Assembly: GCA_003150615.1 (NCBI GenBank)
Contig: QALN01000012.1
Coordinates: 62,001 to 126,000 of the forward strand
Direction: 5' to 3'
DNA: 64,000 nt
Source: Flavobacteriales bacterium
Lineage (GTDB): Bacteria; Bacteroidota; Bacteroidia; Flavobacteriales; UBA1820
In this document: positions 52,494 to 62,879 of the stretch, one piece after another
Layout: every line of letters starts with the position of its first letter
Position numbering within the stretch: position 1 is the first letter of the stretch
The notes under the pieces: generated by a model
Seen by the model: the letters and a program-made list of their open reading frames with translations, nothing else
What the model was told of the DNA's origin: nothing
The model's database searches: none
Translations under genes and position numbers: made by a program

Positions 52494-55400
52494 ATGAAAA
52501 ACATTCTAGGACTCGATTTAGGTACGAACAGCATAGGTTGGGCTGTAGTAAATGGCATTGTAAAAGAGAACGGGAATGAAGAGCTCGTCAATATAAAGGC
52601 TACGGGGAGCCGTATTATTCCTATGGATGCTGCAGTTTTGGGCGATTTTAACAAAGGGAATTCAATATCACAGACCGCTAAAAGAACGGAGTTTCGGGCA
52701 AAACGCCGGTTGTATGAACGTAATATACTACGCAGGGACAGATTACACAGGATACTCGACATTTTAGGTTTTTTACCTTCTCATTATGTTGCGGAGCTCG
52801 ATAGGTATGGTAAGGTACTGAAAGACAGAGAGCCGAAACTCGTTTGGCGTAAAAGTGAAACGGGCCGGCCCGAATTTATATTCATGGATTCATTCAATGA
52901 GATGTTATCTGATTTTAAAAAAAATCAACCGCAACTCGTTGGCGGGAACAAAAAAGTGCCTTATGATTGGACGATTTATTATCTGCGGAAGAAAGCTTTA
53001 AGCGAGAAAATATCAAAAGAAGAATTAGCCTGGATTCTTTTGAATTTCAATCAAAAACGCGGGTATTACCAGTTGAGGGGAGAAGAAGAAACGGATAAGG
53101 ATAACAAGGACGTTGAATTTTATGCGCTGAAAGTTGTCGCCGTAGAAGATTCTGGTGAGAAAAAAGGGAAGGATGTCTGGTATAATATTCATCTGGAAAA
53201 CGGATGGGTGTACCGTAGGACCAGCAGCTATCCTCTGGATTGGGTCGGAAAAGTAAAGGAATTCATTGTAACGACAGATGTCGGAGTTGACGGGACTCCT
53301 AAAAAAGATAAGGAGGGCAATGTAAAACGTTCTTTTCGTGCTCCTAAAGAAGATGATTGGGGGTTGTTGAAAAAGAAAACGGAAGCCGACATCGACCACT
53401 CGCACAAAACGGTCGGTGCTTATATATACGATATTCTTTTACAGAACCCATGTCAAAAGATCCGCGGCAAACTTGTGCGGACCATAGAGCGTAAATACTA
53501 TAAAGATGAACTGAAACAAATTCTGGAAAAACAGATGGAGTTTCACCCTGAACTTAGGGACAGGAAACTTTATGCCTCCTGTGTGAATGAATTGTATTCT
53601 AATAATGAAGCGCATCGCAATAATATTTCCGCGCGAGGTTTTTCTTATCTGTTTTTAGACGATATCATATTTTACCAGCGTCCGTTAAAGAGTAAAAAAT
53701 CATTGATAGATAACTGCCCTTACGAAAAAAACAGTCATCAGGATAAAGACACCGGAAAGACGGAATATTTCGATGTTAAGTGTATCGCCAAATCCCATCC
53801 TTTGTTTCAGGAATTTCGCCTGTGGCAGTTTGTAAAAAACCTGCGTATTTATAGAAAAGAGATGAGACGGGATACGGATGTTACGGGTGAATTTCTCAGG
53901 ACAGATGAAGATTACGTAGCATTGTTCGAGTGGTTGAATGATAAAAAAGAGATAAAACAGGATGGCCTTTTAAAATATCCTCCTTTCGGATTGAAAAAAG
54001 AAGCGGGAAATTATCGTTGGAACTATGTGGAAGACAAATCTTATCCATGCAATGAAACCCGTTCGTCGATATTGCTCGGTCTGGAAAAATCCGGTGTGCC
54101 AGAAGATTTTCTGACCAGAGAAAAAGAAGAGGCGTTATGGCATATCTTGTATTCTGTCAGTGACAGGCAGGAAATAACAAAAGCGTTGAGAACATTCGCC
54201 ATGAAACACGAATTGACAGATGCCGATGCTTTTGTTTCCGTTTTCGGGAAATGCCCTCCGTTTGAAAAGGCTTACGGTTCTTATTCTGCAAAAGCTATTA
54301 AGAAATTGCTGCCGTTGATGCGTATGGGAAAATACTGGAGTGAAGACGCGATAGATGTTTCTACACGGGGCAGAATCAATAAGATAATATCGGGTGAATA
54401 TGATGAGAGCATCAGAAACAGGGTAAGGGAGAAGGCAGTTAAACTGACCGATATTTCCGATTTCAAAGGACTACCGGTATGGTTGGCTTGTTATATTGTC
54501 TATGACCGTCATTCGGAAGCAAAAGAAATTGACAAATGGGAGTCACCTGCCGATATCGATACTTATTTAAAGGCGTTTAAACAACATTCTCTGAAAAATC
54601 CGATCGTAGAGCAGGTCATAACCGAAACATTGCGCACTGTGCGCGATATATGGAAACAGGTAGGGCATATAGATGAGATCCATGTGGAGTTGGGGCGTGA
54701 AATGAAGTCGCCGGCAGATAAGCGCGCACGAATTACACGGAAGATTTTAGAAAATGAAAATACCAATTTGCGTATAAAATACCTGCTTTCCGAATTTTTA
54801 AACCCGGAATTCGGGATAGAGAACGTCCGTCCTCAGTCCACGAGTCAGCAGGATATCCTACGTATATATGAAGACGGGGTTTTAAACAGCGTTTCAAATA
54901 TGCCGGAAGATATAGACGGCATTTTAAAGAAATTCAATGAAAGCGATATAAAAAAACGCCCGACAAAGTCCGAGGTAATGCGGTATAAACTTTGGCTGGA
55001 ACAGAAATACCGCTCACCTTATACCGGAGATGTTATACCGCTTGGGCAACTGTTCACTCCTGCCTATGAAATAGAGCATGTCATTCCTCAATCCCGTTAT
55101 TTCGATAACTCTTTCAGCAACAAAGTTATTTGCGAAGCGGCAGTAAATAGACTCAAAGATAATATGTTGGGTCATGAATTTATCAAGGAGTACCATGGCG
55201 CAAAGGTGGAACTTGGTTTTGGAAAAGCCGTCACTATATTTTCTGTGGAAGAATATGAACAATTTGTGAAAGATAACTATTCGCGTAGTGGTGGGAAGAT
55301 GAAAAAACTGTTGATGGATGATATTCCGGACGATTTTATCTCTCGTCAGGCAAATGACTCCGCATATGTCAGTAAAATGATCAAGACGCTATTGTCGAAT

Positions 55401-57032
55401 ATTGTCCGGGAAAAAGACGAACAGGAAGCCATCTCCAAAAACGTGGTACCGTGTACCGGGGGAATTACAGACCGGCTTAAGAAAGATTGGGGGGTTAACG
55501 ATGTTTGGAATAGAATAATACTCCCCCGTTTTCGACGTATGAATGAATTGACCGGAACGACGAATTTCACGGATAAGAACGTCAACGGCCATGAAATTCC
55601 AATGATGCCGTTCGAATTGCAAAGAGGATTTAACAAGAAGAGGATCGATCACAGACATCACGCTATGGATGCAATTGTGATAGCTTGCACCACACGAAAT
55701 CATGTAAATTTATTGAATAATGAAGCGGCTCGTTCGGAGAATAGAGCGAATAGGGGGCGGTTGTCCCGTGATCTGCGCAGGTATGAAAAAGCGATGATAA
55801 ACGGAAAAGAAAGAGAGGTGCCAAAGGAGTTTAAAAAGCCCTGGGATACATTTACAACGGATATGGAGATTGCATTGCGGGATATTGTCGTTAGTTTCAA
55901 ACAAAATTTGCGGGTAATAAATAGGGCTAAAAATTGTTATTGCCATTTCGAGAATGGCAAAAAAGTATTAAGTGAACAGGTAAAAGGTGCTAATTGGTCC
56001 ATACGCAAGCCGATGCACAAGGATACCATTTTTGGAGAAGTGAACCTTCGCAGGAAAAAGGCCGTATCATTAAAAGAAGCTATTGAAAATCCAAAAAATA
56101 TTATAAACAAAGATTTTAAGGAAAGGTTGATATCTCTGTTGAATGCCGGCTTTGAAGAGAAGAAAATAAAGAAATATTTTGAAGACGACAAAGATACATG
56201 GGCTGATGTGGACCTGTCGAAGATAGAGGTTTACTATTTCACAAAAGACACAAACGAGCGGTTCTTTGCCTCTAGAAAACCACTGGATAGTAGTTTTGAT
56301 AAAGATAAAATCGAAAAACAAATTTCGGACACAGGCATCCAAAAGATATTGCTGCGTCATTTGGAATCGAAAGGGAATGATCCTAAAATAGCTTTTTCTC
56401 CGGAGGGGATAGACGATATGAATCGCAACATTGTAGCTTTAAATAATGGTAAATATCATCAGCCTATCGTTAAAGTGCGTGTTTATGAGGAGGGTTCCAA
56501 ATTTGCTGTCGGATCTACAGGTAATAAATCGTCCAAATTCGTAGAAGCAGCCAAGGATACGAATTTGTTTTTCGCCGTATACTGTTTACAAGTAGTGAAT
56601 AAAAAGACTGGTGATATACGTAAGGGCAGGACTTATGATACAATTCCGCTCAATGTCGTAATTGACAGACGAAAACAGGGTTTACCGGCAGTCCCGGAGA
56701 GGGATAAAGACGGAAATGAGTTTATGTTCGTCCTGTCGCCTGGTGACTTGGTGTACGTGCCTACAACTGAGGATTTGGAGAATGGAAGTATAGCCCGGCC
56801 GATAGATAAGAGCAGGATTTATAAGATGGTTTCGTGTAATAAAAAACAATGCTTTTTTATTCAGTATACGGTTGCGAAATCTATTGTTGACAAGGTGGAA
56901 TTTTCTTCTTCAAATAAAATGGAAAAAGCGTTGACCGGTGAAATGATAAAAGAAATTTGCGTCCCGGTAAAAGTCGACAGATTAGGCCGTGTGCTGAAAA
57001 TAGGCGATTTATGTGTTGGATCTGACAGATGA
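52494..57032 (+). CDS. cas9: Cas9, type II-C
   Basis: RNA-guided DNA endonuclease; 1512 residues, among the larger II-C forms found in Bacteroidota. RuvC-I: LGLDLGTNSIGWAVV with catalytic Asp8. Arginine-rich bridge helix (about 60-85; RAKRRLYERNILRRDRLHRIL). RuvC-II HVELGREM with Glu732. HNH YEIEHVIPQSRYFDN with His862 and Asn885 region. RuvC-III HRHHAMDAIVIACT with Asp1059. All catalytic residues are present, so the nuclease should be active. A C-terminal WED/PAM-interacting part follows (about 1180-1512). Local DNA is AT-richer than neighbours, suggesting horizontal gain. cas1 starts 83 bp later; there is no csn2 or cas4. The PAM cannot be read from sequence. Confidence 0.98.
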   Translation: MKNILGLDLGTNSIGWAVVNGIVKENGNEELVNIKATGSRIIPMDAAVLGDFNKGNSISQTAKRTEFRAKRRLYERNILRRDRLHRILDILGFLPSHYVAELDRYGKVLKDREPKLVWRKSETGRPEFIFMDSFNEMLSDFKKNQPQLVGGNKKVPYDWTIYYLRKKALSEKISKEELAWILLNFNQKRGYYQLRGEEETDKDNKDVEFYALKVVAVEDSGEKKGKDVWYNIHLENGWVYRRTSSYPLDWVGKVKEFIVTTDVGVDGTPKKDKEGNVKRSFRAPKEDDWGLLKKKTEADIDHSHKTVGAYIYDILLQNPCQKIRGKLVRTIERKYYKDELKQILEKQMEFHPELRDRKLYASCVNELYSNNEAHRNNISARGFSYLFLDDIIFYQRPLKSKKSLIDNCPYEKNSHQDKDTGKTEYFDVKCIAKSHPLFQEFRLWQFVKNLRIYRKEMRRDTDVTGEFLRTDEDYVALFEWLNDKKEIKQDGLLKYPPFGLKKEAGNYRWNYVEDKSYPCNETRSSILLGLEKSGVPEDFLTREKEEALWHILYSVSDRQEITKALRTFAMKHELTDADAFVSVFGKCPPFEKAYGSYSAKAIKKLLPLMRMGKYWSEDAIDVSTRGRINKIISGEYDESIRNRVREKAVKLTDISDFKGLPVWLACYIVYDRHSEAKEIDKWESPADIDTYLKAFKQHSLKNPIVEQVITETLRTVRDIWKQVGHIDEIHVELGREMKSPADKRARITRKILENENTNLRIKYLLSEFLNPEFGIENVRPQSTSQQDILRIYEDGVLNSVSNMPEDIDGILKKFNESDIKKRPTKSEVMRYKLWLEQKYRSPYTGDVIPLGQLFTPAYEIEHVIPQSRYFDNSFSNKVICEAAVNRLKDNMLGHEFIKEYHGAKVELGFGKAVTIFSVEEYEQFVKDNYSRSGGKMKKLLMDDIPDDFISRQANDSAYVSKMIKTLLSNIVREKDEQEAISKNVVPCTGGITDRLKKDWGVNDVWNRIILPRFRRMNELTGTTNFTDKNVNGHEIPMMPFELQRGFNKKRIDHRHHAMDAIVIACTTRNHVNLLNNEAARSENRANRGRLSRDLRRYEKAMINGKEREVPKEFKKPWDTFTTDMEIALRDIVVSFKQNLRVINRAKNCYCHFENGKKVLSEQVKGANWSIRKPMHKDTIFGEVNLRRKKAVSLKEAIENPKNIINKDFKERLISLLNAGFEEKKIKKYFEDDKDTWADVDLSKIEVYYFTKDTNERFFASRKPLDSSFDKDKIEKQISDTGIQKILLRHLESKGNDPKIAFSPEGIDDMNRNIVALNNGKYHQPIVKVRVYEEGSKFAVGSTGNKSSKFVEAAKDTNLFFAVYCLQVVNKKTGDIRKGRTYDTIPLNVVIDRRKQGLPAVPERDKDGNEFMFVLSPGDLVYVPTTEDLENGSIARPIDKSRIYKMVSCNKKQCFFIQYTVAKSIVDKVEFSSSNKMEKALTGEMIKEICVPVKVDRLGRVLKIGDLCVGSDR

Positions 57033-57115
57033 TGGTTGCTGAGGTATTCTCTGATAAACGTCTGACGGTTAAAAAAGAAAGAATGAGCGATATTTCCTAA
57101 ACTCTTAATTATACC

Positions 57116-58383
<1,268 letters not shown>

Positions 58384-58387
58384 AATA

Positions 58388-58415
58388 AAAAATCCCGTAG
58401 TAAAACGGGATTTTT
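58388..58415. terminator. Bidirectional terminator between cas2 and CRISPR array
   Basis: AAAAATCCCGT (58388-58398) with ACGGGATTTTT (58405-58415), loop AGTAAA; T/A runs on both sides, so it can end the cas operon (plus) and crRNA transcripts from the array (minus). Confidence 0.85.
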
Positions 58416-58491
58416 GTTAGGAAACAACACGTTTTTTTATTTTCTAATTTGCCACATAATTCTCTGGATATTAGCGAATAATGTGTATTCA
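58416..58491. other. Leader-like region of the CRISPR array
   Basis: AT-rich 76 bp between the terminator and the first repeat. GAAACAAC (58421-58428) is the inverse of the repeat start GTTGTTTC, so the leader edge and first repeat form a small inverted repeat about 70 bp apart. The opposite array end has a decayed repeat, so this is the expected insertion side for new spacers. Confidence 0.55.
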
Positions 58492-60227
58492 GTTGTTTCT
58501 GGTAGTTCAAATATACTGAATTGAAAGCAAATCACAACAGACAATGAGAAAAAAGTCGCTAAAAGAATGTTGTTTCTGGTAGTTCAAATATACTGAATTG
58601 AAAGCAAATCACAACGACATCCAGAAGGTACTAATCCCCCATTTAGTTGTTTCTGGTAGTTCAAATATACTGAATTGAAAGCAAATCACAACGACTCTTT
58701 CGCTAATTTTGACGCATCAAATGTTGTTTCTGGTAGTTCAAATATACTGAATTGAAAGCAAATCACAACGGCCTGCATTACTAAAAAGCGCATTGACTGT
58801 TGTTTCTGGTAGTTCAAATATACTGAATTGAAAGCAAATCACAACTCAAAGGACTACTTCAAGATCCCGACCATAGTTGTTTCTGGTAGTTCAAATATAC
58901 TGAATTGAAAGCAAATCACAACATGAACGACTCGCTAAAACAGCTTATTCGCGTTGTTTCTGGTAGTTCAAATATACTGAATTGAAAGCAAATCACAACC
59001 AAAACTCAATATAATGCACAGAAAAAAGGTTGTTTCTGGTAGTTCAAATATAGTGAATTGAAAGCAAATCACAACAAAAAAAAGTATTATTATTGCAAAG
59101 GTATTGTTGTTTCTGGTAGTTCAAATATACTGAATTGAAAGCAAATCACAACGAAGATGAGAAAAAAGTCGCTAAAAGAATTGTTGTTTCTGGTAGTTCA
59201 AATATACTGAATTGAAAGCAAATCACAACATTATTTAATTTCGTTTCCGTGGCGTTTCCGTTGTTTCTGGTAGTTCAAATATACTGAATTGAAAGCAAAT
59301 CACAACCGAAATGCGTCGAACAGCTAAAATCGTTCGGTTGTTTCTGGTAGTTCAAATATACTGAATTGAAAGCAAATCACAACGTAACGGCCAACATGTC
59401 GCCGCCTCCAGTGGTTGTTTCTGGTAGTTCAAATATACTGAATTGAAAGCAAATCACAACGTAACGGCCAACATGTCGCCGCCTCCAGTGGTTGTTTCTG
59501 GTAGTTCAAATATACTGAATTGAAAGCAAATCACAACACCCGCCGTGTTGTATCGCCCAGGGGTTACGTTGTTTCTGGTAGTTCAAATATACTGAATTGA
59601 AAGCAAATCACAACTCAAACCCCGCCGGGGCTTCCGCCATATCGTTGTTTCTGGTAGTTCAAATATACTGAATTGAAAGCAAATCACAACTTACGGTTTG
59701 CAATTATTCGTTGCTCCAGTGTTGTTTCTGGTAGTTCAAATATACTGAATTGAAAGCAAATCACAACACCCGCCGTGTTGTATCGCCCAGGGGTTACGTT
59801 GTTTCTGGTAGTTCAAATATACTGAATTGAAAGCAAATCACAACTCAAACCCCGCCGGGGCTTCCGCCATATCGTTGTTTCTGGTAGTTCAAATATACTG
59901 AATTGAAAGCAAATCACAACGCGCTTTGTTACGTGAATTTGAAGAAGAAAGTTGTTTCTGGTAGTTCAAATATACTGAATTGAAAGCAAATCACAACTTA
60001 TTGCAAAGGCTGATTAAGTTGGAATAGTTGTTTCTGGTAGTTCAAATATACTGAATTGAAAGCAAATCACAACACAATGATTGATTTAGTTGAAAATCTT
60101 GACGTTGTTTCTGGTAGTTCAAATATACTGAATTGAAAGCAAATCACAACGAAATCGACAGTATAAAAGATGATCCTCTCGTTGTTTCCAGTAGTTTAAA
60201 TATAGAAAATTCTTCTCAAGGTTCCTA
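58492..60227 (-). CRISPR. CRISPR array, 47-bp repeats, 22 spacers (crRNA sense on minus strand)
   Basis: 22 intact repeats (plus strand begins GTTGTTTCTGGTAG, ends GAAAGCAAATCACAAC) and one decayed last repeat at 60181-60227 of which about the first 28 bases match. Spacers are 29-30 bp. The minus-strand form starts GTTGTGATTTGCTTTC and matches the tracrRNA. In the same orientation each repeat contains TTG (positions 2-4), 19 bases, TATATTTG (24-31): a full promoter. The eighth repeat (59029-59075) has C25 to G, which leaves the promoter intact. Spacers 12 and 13 are identical; spacers 14-15 equal 17-18; spacers 1 and 9 share 25 bases. The decayed repeat lies at the cas-distal end. Confidence 0.98.
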
Positions 60228-60288
60228 TTTTGTTTTTAAAACGTATTGGTTGTGTTCTTTGTTAAGACCCAATTTGGTTTAGCTGTAT

Positions 60289-60324
60289 AAAAAGCCCCTG
60301 CAAATACATTCGCAGAGGCTTTTT
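60289..60324 (-). terminator. fabD terminator
   Basis: AAAAAGCCCCTGC with GCAGAGGCTTTTT, one mismatch/bulge, loop 10; A and T runs make it active for the minus strand (fabD end, 20 bp away) and possibly the plus strand. The DNA between array and terminator (60228-60288) holds nothing recognised. Confidence 0.8.
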
Positions 60325-60343
60325 ACAATGTATAGGCAGTTTG

Positions 60344-61228
60344 TTATTCCACTACGGCGGAGTATGCTTCTACCGAGGGTTCTATTTTTTTGACTAATCC
60401 CTGAAGCACCTTGCCTGGACCTACTTCTACGAACACCGTAGCGCCATCGGCCACCATATTGCGTACGCTCTGGGTCCACTTCACCGGTGCGGTGAGTTGT
60501 GCGATGAGATTCTTCTTTATCTCTTCCGGATCGGTAACGGCAGTGGTGGATACGTTTTGGTAAACAGGGCATACCGGTTTTGAAAACGGAGTCTCGGCTA
60601 TGGCTTTGGCCAGTTCTTCGCGGGCAGGCTCCATAAGTGGCGAGTGGAATGCACCGCCTACCGGCAGGCGCAGAGCACGTTTGGCTCCCGCTGCTTTAGC
60701 CGCTTCGCATGCAGCATCTACGGCCGGTATCTCGCCGGAGATTACCAACTGTCCGGGGCAGTTATAGTTGGCTGGCACCACGACACCTTCCGTAGCAGCG
60801 CATATTTCTTCCACTTTTTCATCGGGTAGCGCCAATACCGCCGCCATGGTCGAAGGTACGGCTTCGCAGGCTTTCTGCATGGCCAGCGCGCGTTTGGATA
60901 CCAGACGCAGGCCGTCTTCGAAATTCATTGCTCCCGCTGCTACGAGGGCGGAAAATTCGCCCAGTGAATGTCCTGCCACCATGTCGGGTTTGAAATTGTC
61001 GCCAAGAACTTTGGCAAGCACCACCGAGTGAAGGAATACGGCCGGTTGCGTCACTTTTGTCTGGCGGAGTTCTTCATCCGTGCCGGAGAACATGATTTTG
61101 CTTATCTGAAATCCGAGTATCTCGTCGGCTTTGTCGAACATTTCTTTGGCCTGGGGATATTTCTCATAGAGGTCTGCGCCCATGCCGGAAAATTGCGCCC
61201 CCTGTCCGGGGAAAACATATGCTTTCAT
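60344..61228 (-). CDS. fabD: Malonyl-CoA:ACP transacylase
   Basis: Loads malonyl groups on acyl carrier protein for fatty-acid synthesis. 294 residues. MKAYVFPGQGAQFSGMGADLYEKYPQAKEMFDKA, the active-site GHSLGEFSALVAAGAM, PVGGAFHSPLMEPA and NLIAQLTAPVKWTQSV. The frame is open 12 codons further up, but the ATG at 61226-61228 begins the conserved MKAYVFPGQG, and the -7 element TATCTTTG (61269-61262) lies upstream of the longer start. It stands alone; other fab genes are elsewhere except fabH at 39.7 kb. Confidence 0.97.
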   Translation of the reverse strand: MKAYVFPGQGAQFSGMGADLYEKYPQAKEMFDKADEILGFQISKIMFSGTDEELRQTKVTQPAVFLHSVVLAKVLGDNFKPDMVAGHSLGEFSALVAAGAMNFEDGLRLVSKRALAMQKACEAVPSTMAAVLALPDEKVEEICAATEGVVVPANYNCPGQLVISGEIPAVDAACEAAKAAGAKRALRLPVGGAFHSPLMEPAREELAKAIAETPFSKPVCPVYQNVSTTAVTDPEEIKKNLIAQLTAPVKWTQSVRNMVADGATVFVEVGPGKVLQGLVKKIEPSVEAYSAVVE

Positions 61229-61261
61229 GTTTTTTATGGTTTTGTTTCTTGTTTTCGGCCT

Positions 61262-61269
61262 CAAAGATA
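61262..61269 (-). promoter_or_regulatory. -7 promoter element of fabD
   Basis: Minus strand TATCTTTG, exact match to TAnnTTTG; a TTTG lies 14-15 bases upstream, not at the usual 19. It is adjacent to the 25-bp hairpin 61281-61333. Confidence 0.5.
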
Positions 61270-61280
61270 GGCATTAGTCC

Positions 61281-61333
61281 CAACAAAGCCAAAAAGGGCA
61301 GGCGCAAAGCGCCTGCCCTTTTTGGCTTTGTTG
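61281..61333 (-). terminator. 25-bp perfect hairpin after the HdeD-like gene
   Basis: 61281-61305 pairs with 61309-61333 with no mismatch; loop AAA. Core AAAAAGGGCAGGCGC/GCGCCTGCCCTTTTT. It lies 12 bp past the HdeD-like stop, ahead of the fabD promoter. Confidence 0.8.
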
Positions 61334-61344
61334 GAAATGGGAGA

Positions 61345-61911
61345 TTATATCTCCATGTCTTTTGTTATCTTCCTTACTCCTAAGGCCATCATAATATATG
61401 AGAATGCTGCGACGTAAAGCCCGACAGCGGTCCATATCATTATGGTCAGAAAGCCAAGAAGCGGATTGAACATCAGCAGGAACGCTGCCAGTACGGCAGC
61501 TATGCCTCCCATGAGCAGCCATCCCCAGCCTTTTGCCGGTTTCATGGAAATAGCGCTTGAAACAAGGAAACTACCTTGTATGAGTAGCCAGAAAGCGAAT
61601 ATCATAGGTAGTGACAGCATAGTCACTTCTATGTTCGCCACCAGGTAAATACCGAGGATAAGGCTCAGTATGCCGTAGGTCAGATACCATCCCCAACCGC
61701 TTATTAGCTTGCGGCGAGATATGGAAATGACGATTTTTGCAAGGCCCGTTATTATGAACGTCCATCCGAAAACAACGGCAAGTCCGACATAGCCCTGTAA
61801 TGGCCAGAACGTTACGTACAGGGCCAAAGCAGCCAGCACCAGCCCGATTACCAGCAGTCCGATCCAATGTTTTCCTCCTTTGGATACGCTGCAACATTTT
61901 TCATTTTTCAT
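61345..61911 (-). CDS. HdeD/DUF308 family membrane protein
   Basis: 188 residues with about six hydrophobic segments, no signal peptide. The DUF308/HdeD family was named for an acid-resistance-linked membrane protein of E. coli; the molecular function is unknown. Typical features: short GW/G-rich turns (SGWGWYLTYGILSLILGIYLV; KPAKGWGWLLMGGIAAVLAAFLL) that repeat the same motif every two helices, suggesting internal triplication. Promoter TTG-N20-TATATTTA at 61983-61953. Monocistronic, ended by a 25-bp hairpin. Confidence 0.87.
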   Translation of the reverse strand: MKNEKCCSVSKGGKHWIGLLVIGLVLAALALYVTFWPLQGYVGLAVVFGWTFIITGLAKIVISISRRKLISGWGWYLTYGILSLILGIYLVANIEVTMLSLPMIFAFWLLIQGSFLVSSAISMKPAKGWGWLLMGGIAAVLAAFLLMFNPLLGFLTIMIWTAVGLYVAAFSYIMMALGVRKITKDMEI

Positions 61912-61952
61912 TTCAGATAAGTTTTATGGTTTTCAAAAGGTTAACAATTACG

Positions 61953-61983
61953 TAAATATATGATATTTCAGGGTAAGGGGCAA
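61953..61983 (-). promoter_or_regulatory. Promoter of the HdeD-like gene
   Basis: Minus strand: TTG (61983-61981), 20 bases, TATATTTA (61960-61953), one mismatch. Start near 61946, about 35 bases before the ATG. Confidence 0.55.
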
Positions 61984-62159
61984 CAAAACTCAATGTTTTT
62001 TTTAAACGGATGTCGGGAGACGGGTTATAAGGTTATAAAAACACGTCGTAAACCATGTGTCATTATAAATAAAAGTAATACCCAATAAACAAATATTATA
62101 ATTTTTTTTCTAACTCGAATATTATTTCTATTTTTGAACCTGCAAAATATACGACACTA

Positions 62160-62855
62160 ATGGGCAGACTTTATGATAAACTGAGCCAGGATGTCCGGCT
62201 CCAGGAAGGAATGGTGGCATGCATCAATTGCGGCACTTGTACTGCAGTATGCCCTGCGGCCGAATTTTATGATTACGACCCTAAGAAAATAGTGAATATA
62301 GTCCAGACGAAGGACGATGTACAGATAGAAGCGCTGTTGCGAAGCGAGACAATCTGGTACTGCGGCGAATGTATGTCGTGCGTGACGCGTTGTCCGAGGA
62401 AAAACGCCCCGGGGCTCGTCATTATGGCATTGCGTTCACTGTCCCAGGAGGAAGGTTTTTTTACCGACTCCGAAAAAGGACGCCAGCAGCTTGCGCTCAA
62501 ACGCACGGTCGGTGAAAACATCCTAAAACGCGGATATTGCGTTTCACCTCACATAGTTACTTTTGAAGACCATCCCGAAACAGGCCCTGTGTGGAAGTGG
62601 GAGAGGGAAAATATGTACGATGTATTCGAACGTCTGGGAGCCAATCTCGACGGTGACGGTCCCGGCGCTATGCGCAAAATACCGCAGGAATCGCTCGACG
62701 AACTGGACCGCATATTTGAAGTGACGGGAGGAAAAGCGCGCTTCGACAAGATAGAGGAAGCCTCTGCAGCCAAAGCCCGCGAACTGGGCATGAGCGACGA
62801 GGAATATTTCAATATGGTCTATACGACCAACAACGGACGGCACAGCCGCCGATAA
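62160..62855 (+). CDS. HdrC-like 4Fe-4S protein
   Basis: 231-residue iron-sulfur protein like subunit C of heterodisulfide reductase. Two 4Fe-4S motifs: CINCGTCTAVCPAAEF (residues 21-36) and CGECMSCVTRCPRKNAPG (about 69-86). The rest is helical. Transcription unit with the HdrB-like gene, which starts 24 bp later. A -7 element TATTTTTG lies at 62129-62136. The HdrC-HdrB pair likely passes electrons to a partner flavoprotein (HdrA) located beyond the window; the natural disulfide is unknown in Bacteroidota. The two Cys clusters are complete. Confidence 0.88.
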   Translation: MGRLYDKLSQDVRLQEGMVACINCGTCTAVCPAAEFYDYDPKKIVNIVQTKDDVQIEALLRSETIWYCGECMSCVTRCPRKNAPGLVIMALRSLSQEEGFFTDSEKGRQQLALKRTVGENILKRGYCVSPHIVTFEDHPETGPVWKWERENMYDVFERLGANLDGDGPGAMRKIPQESLDELDRIFEVTGGKARFDKIEEASAAKARELGMSDEEYFNMVYTTNNGRHSRR

Positions 62856-62879
62856 CCCCGACTTTGACCATCAGGAATT

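Noticed and set aside
58384..58491. Leader promoter for a long plus-strand pre-crRNA
   Set aside because: The repeats match crRNA sense only on the minus strand (tracrRNA pairing), and a terminator lies just before the array.
59384..59490. Identical spacers 12 and 13 as an assembly artefact
   Set aside because: Cannot be excluded, but the separate duplication of 14-15 as 17-18 with a unique spacer between points to true rearrangement.
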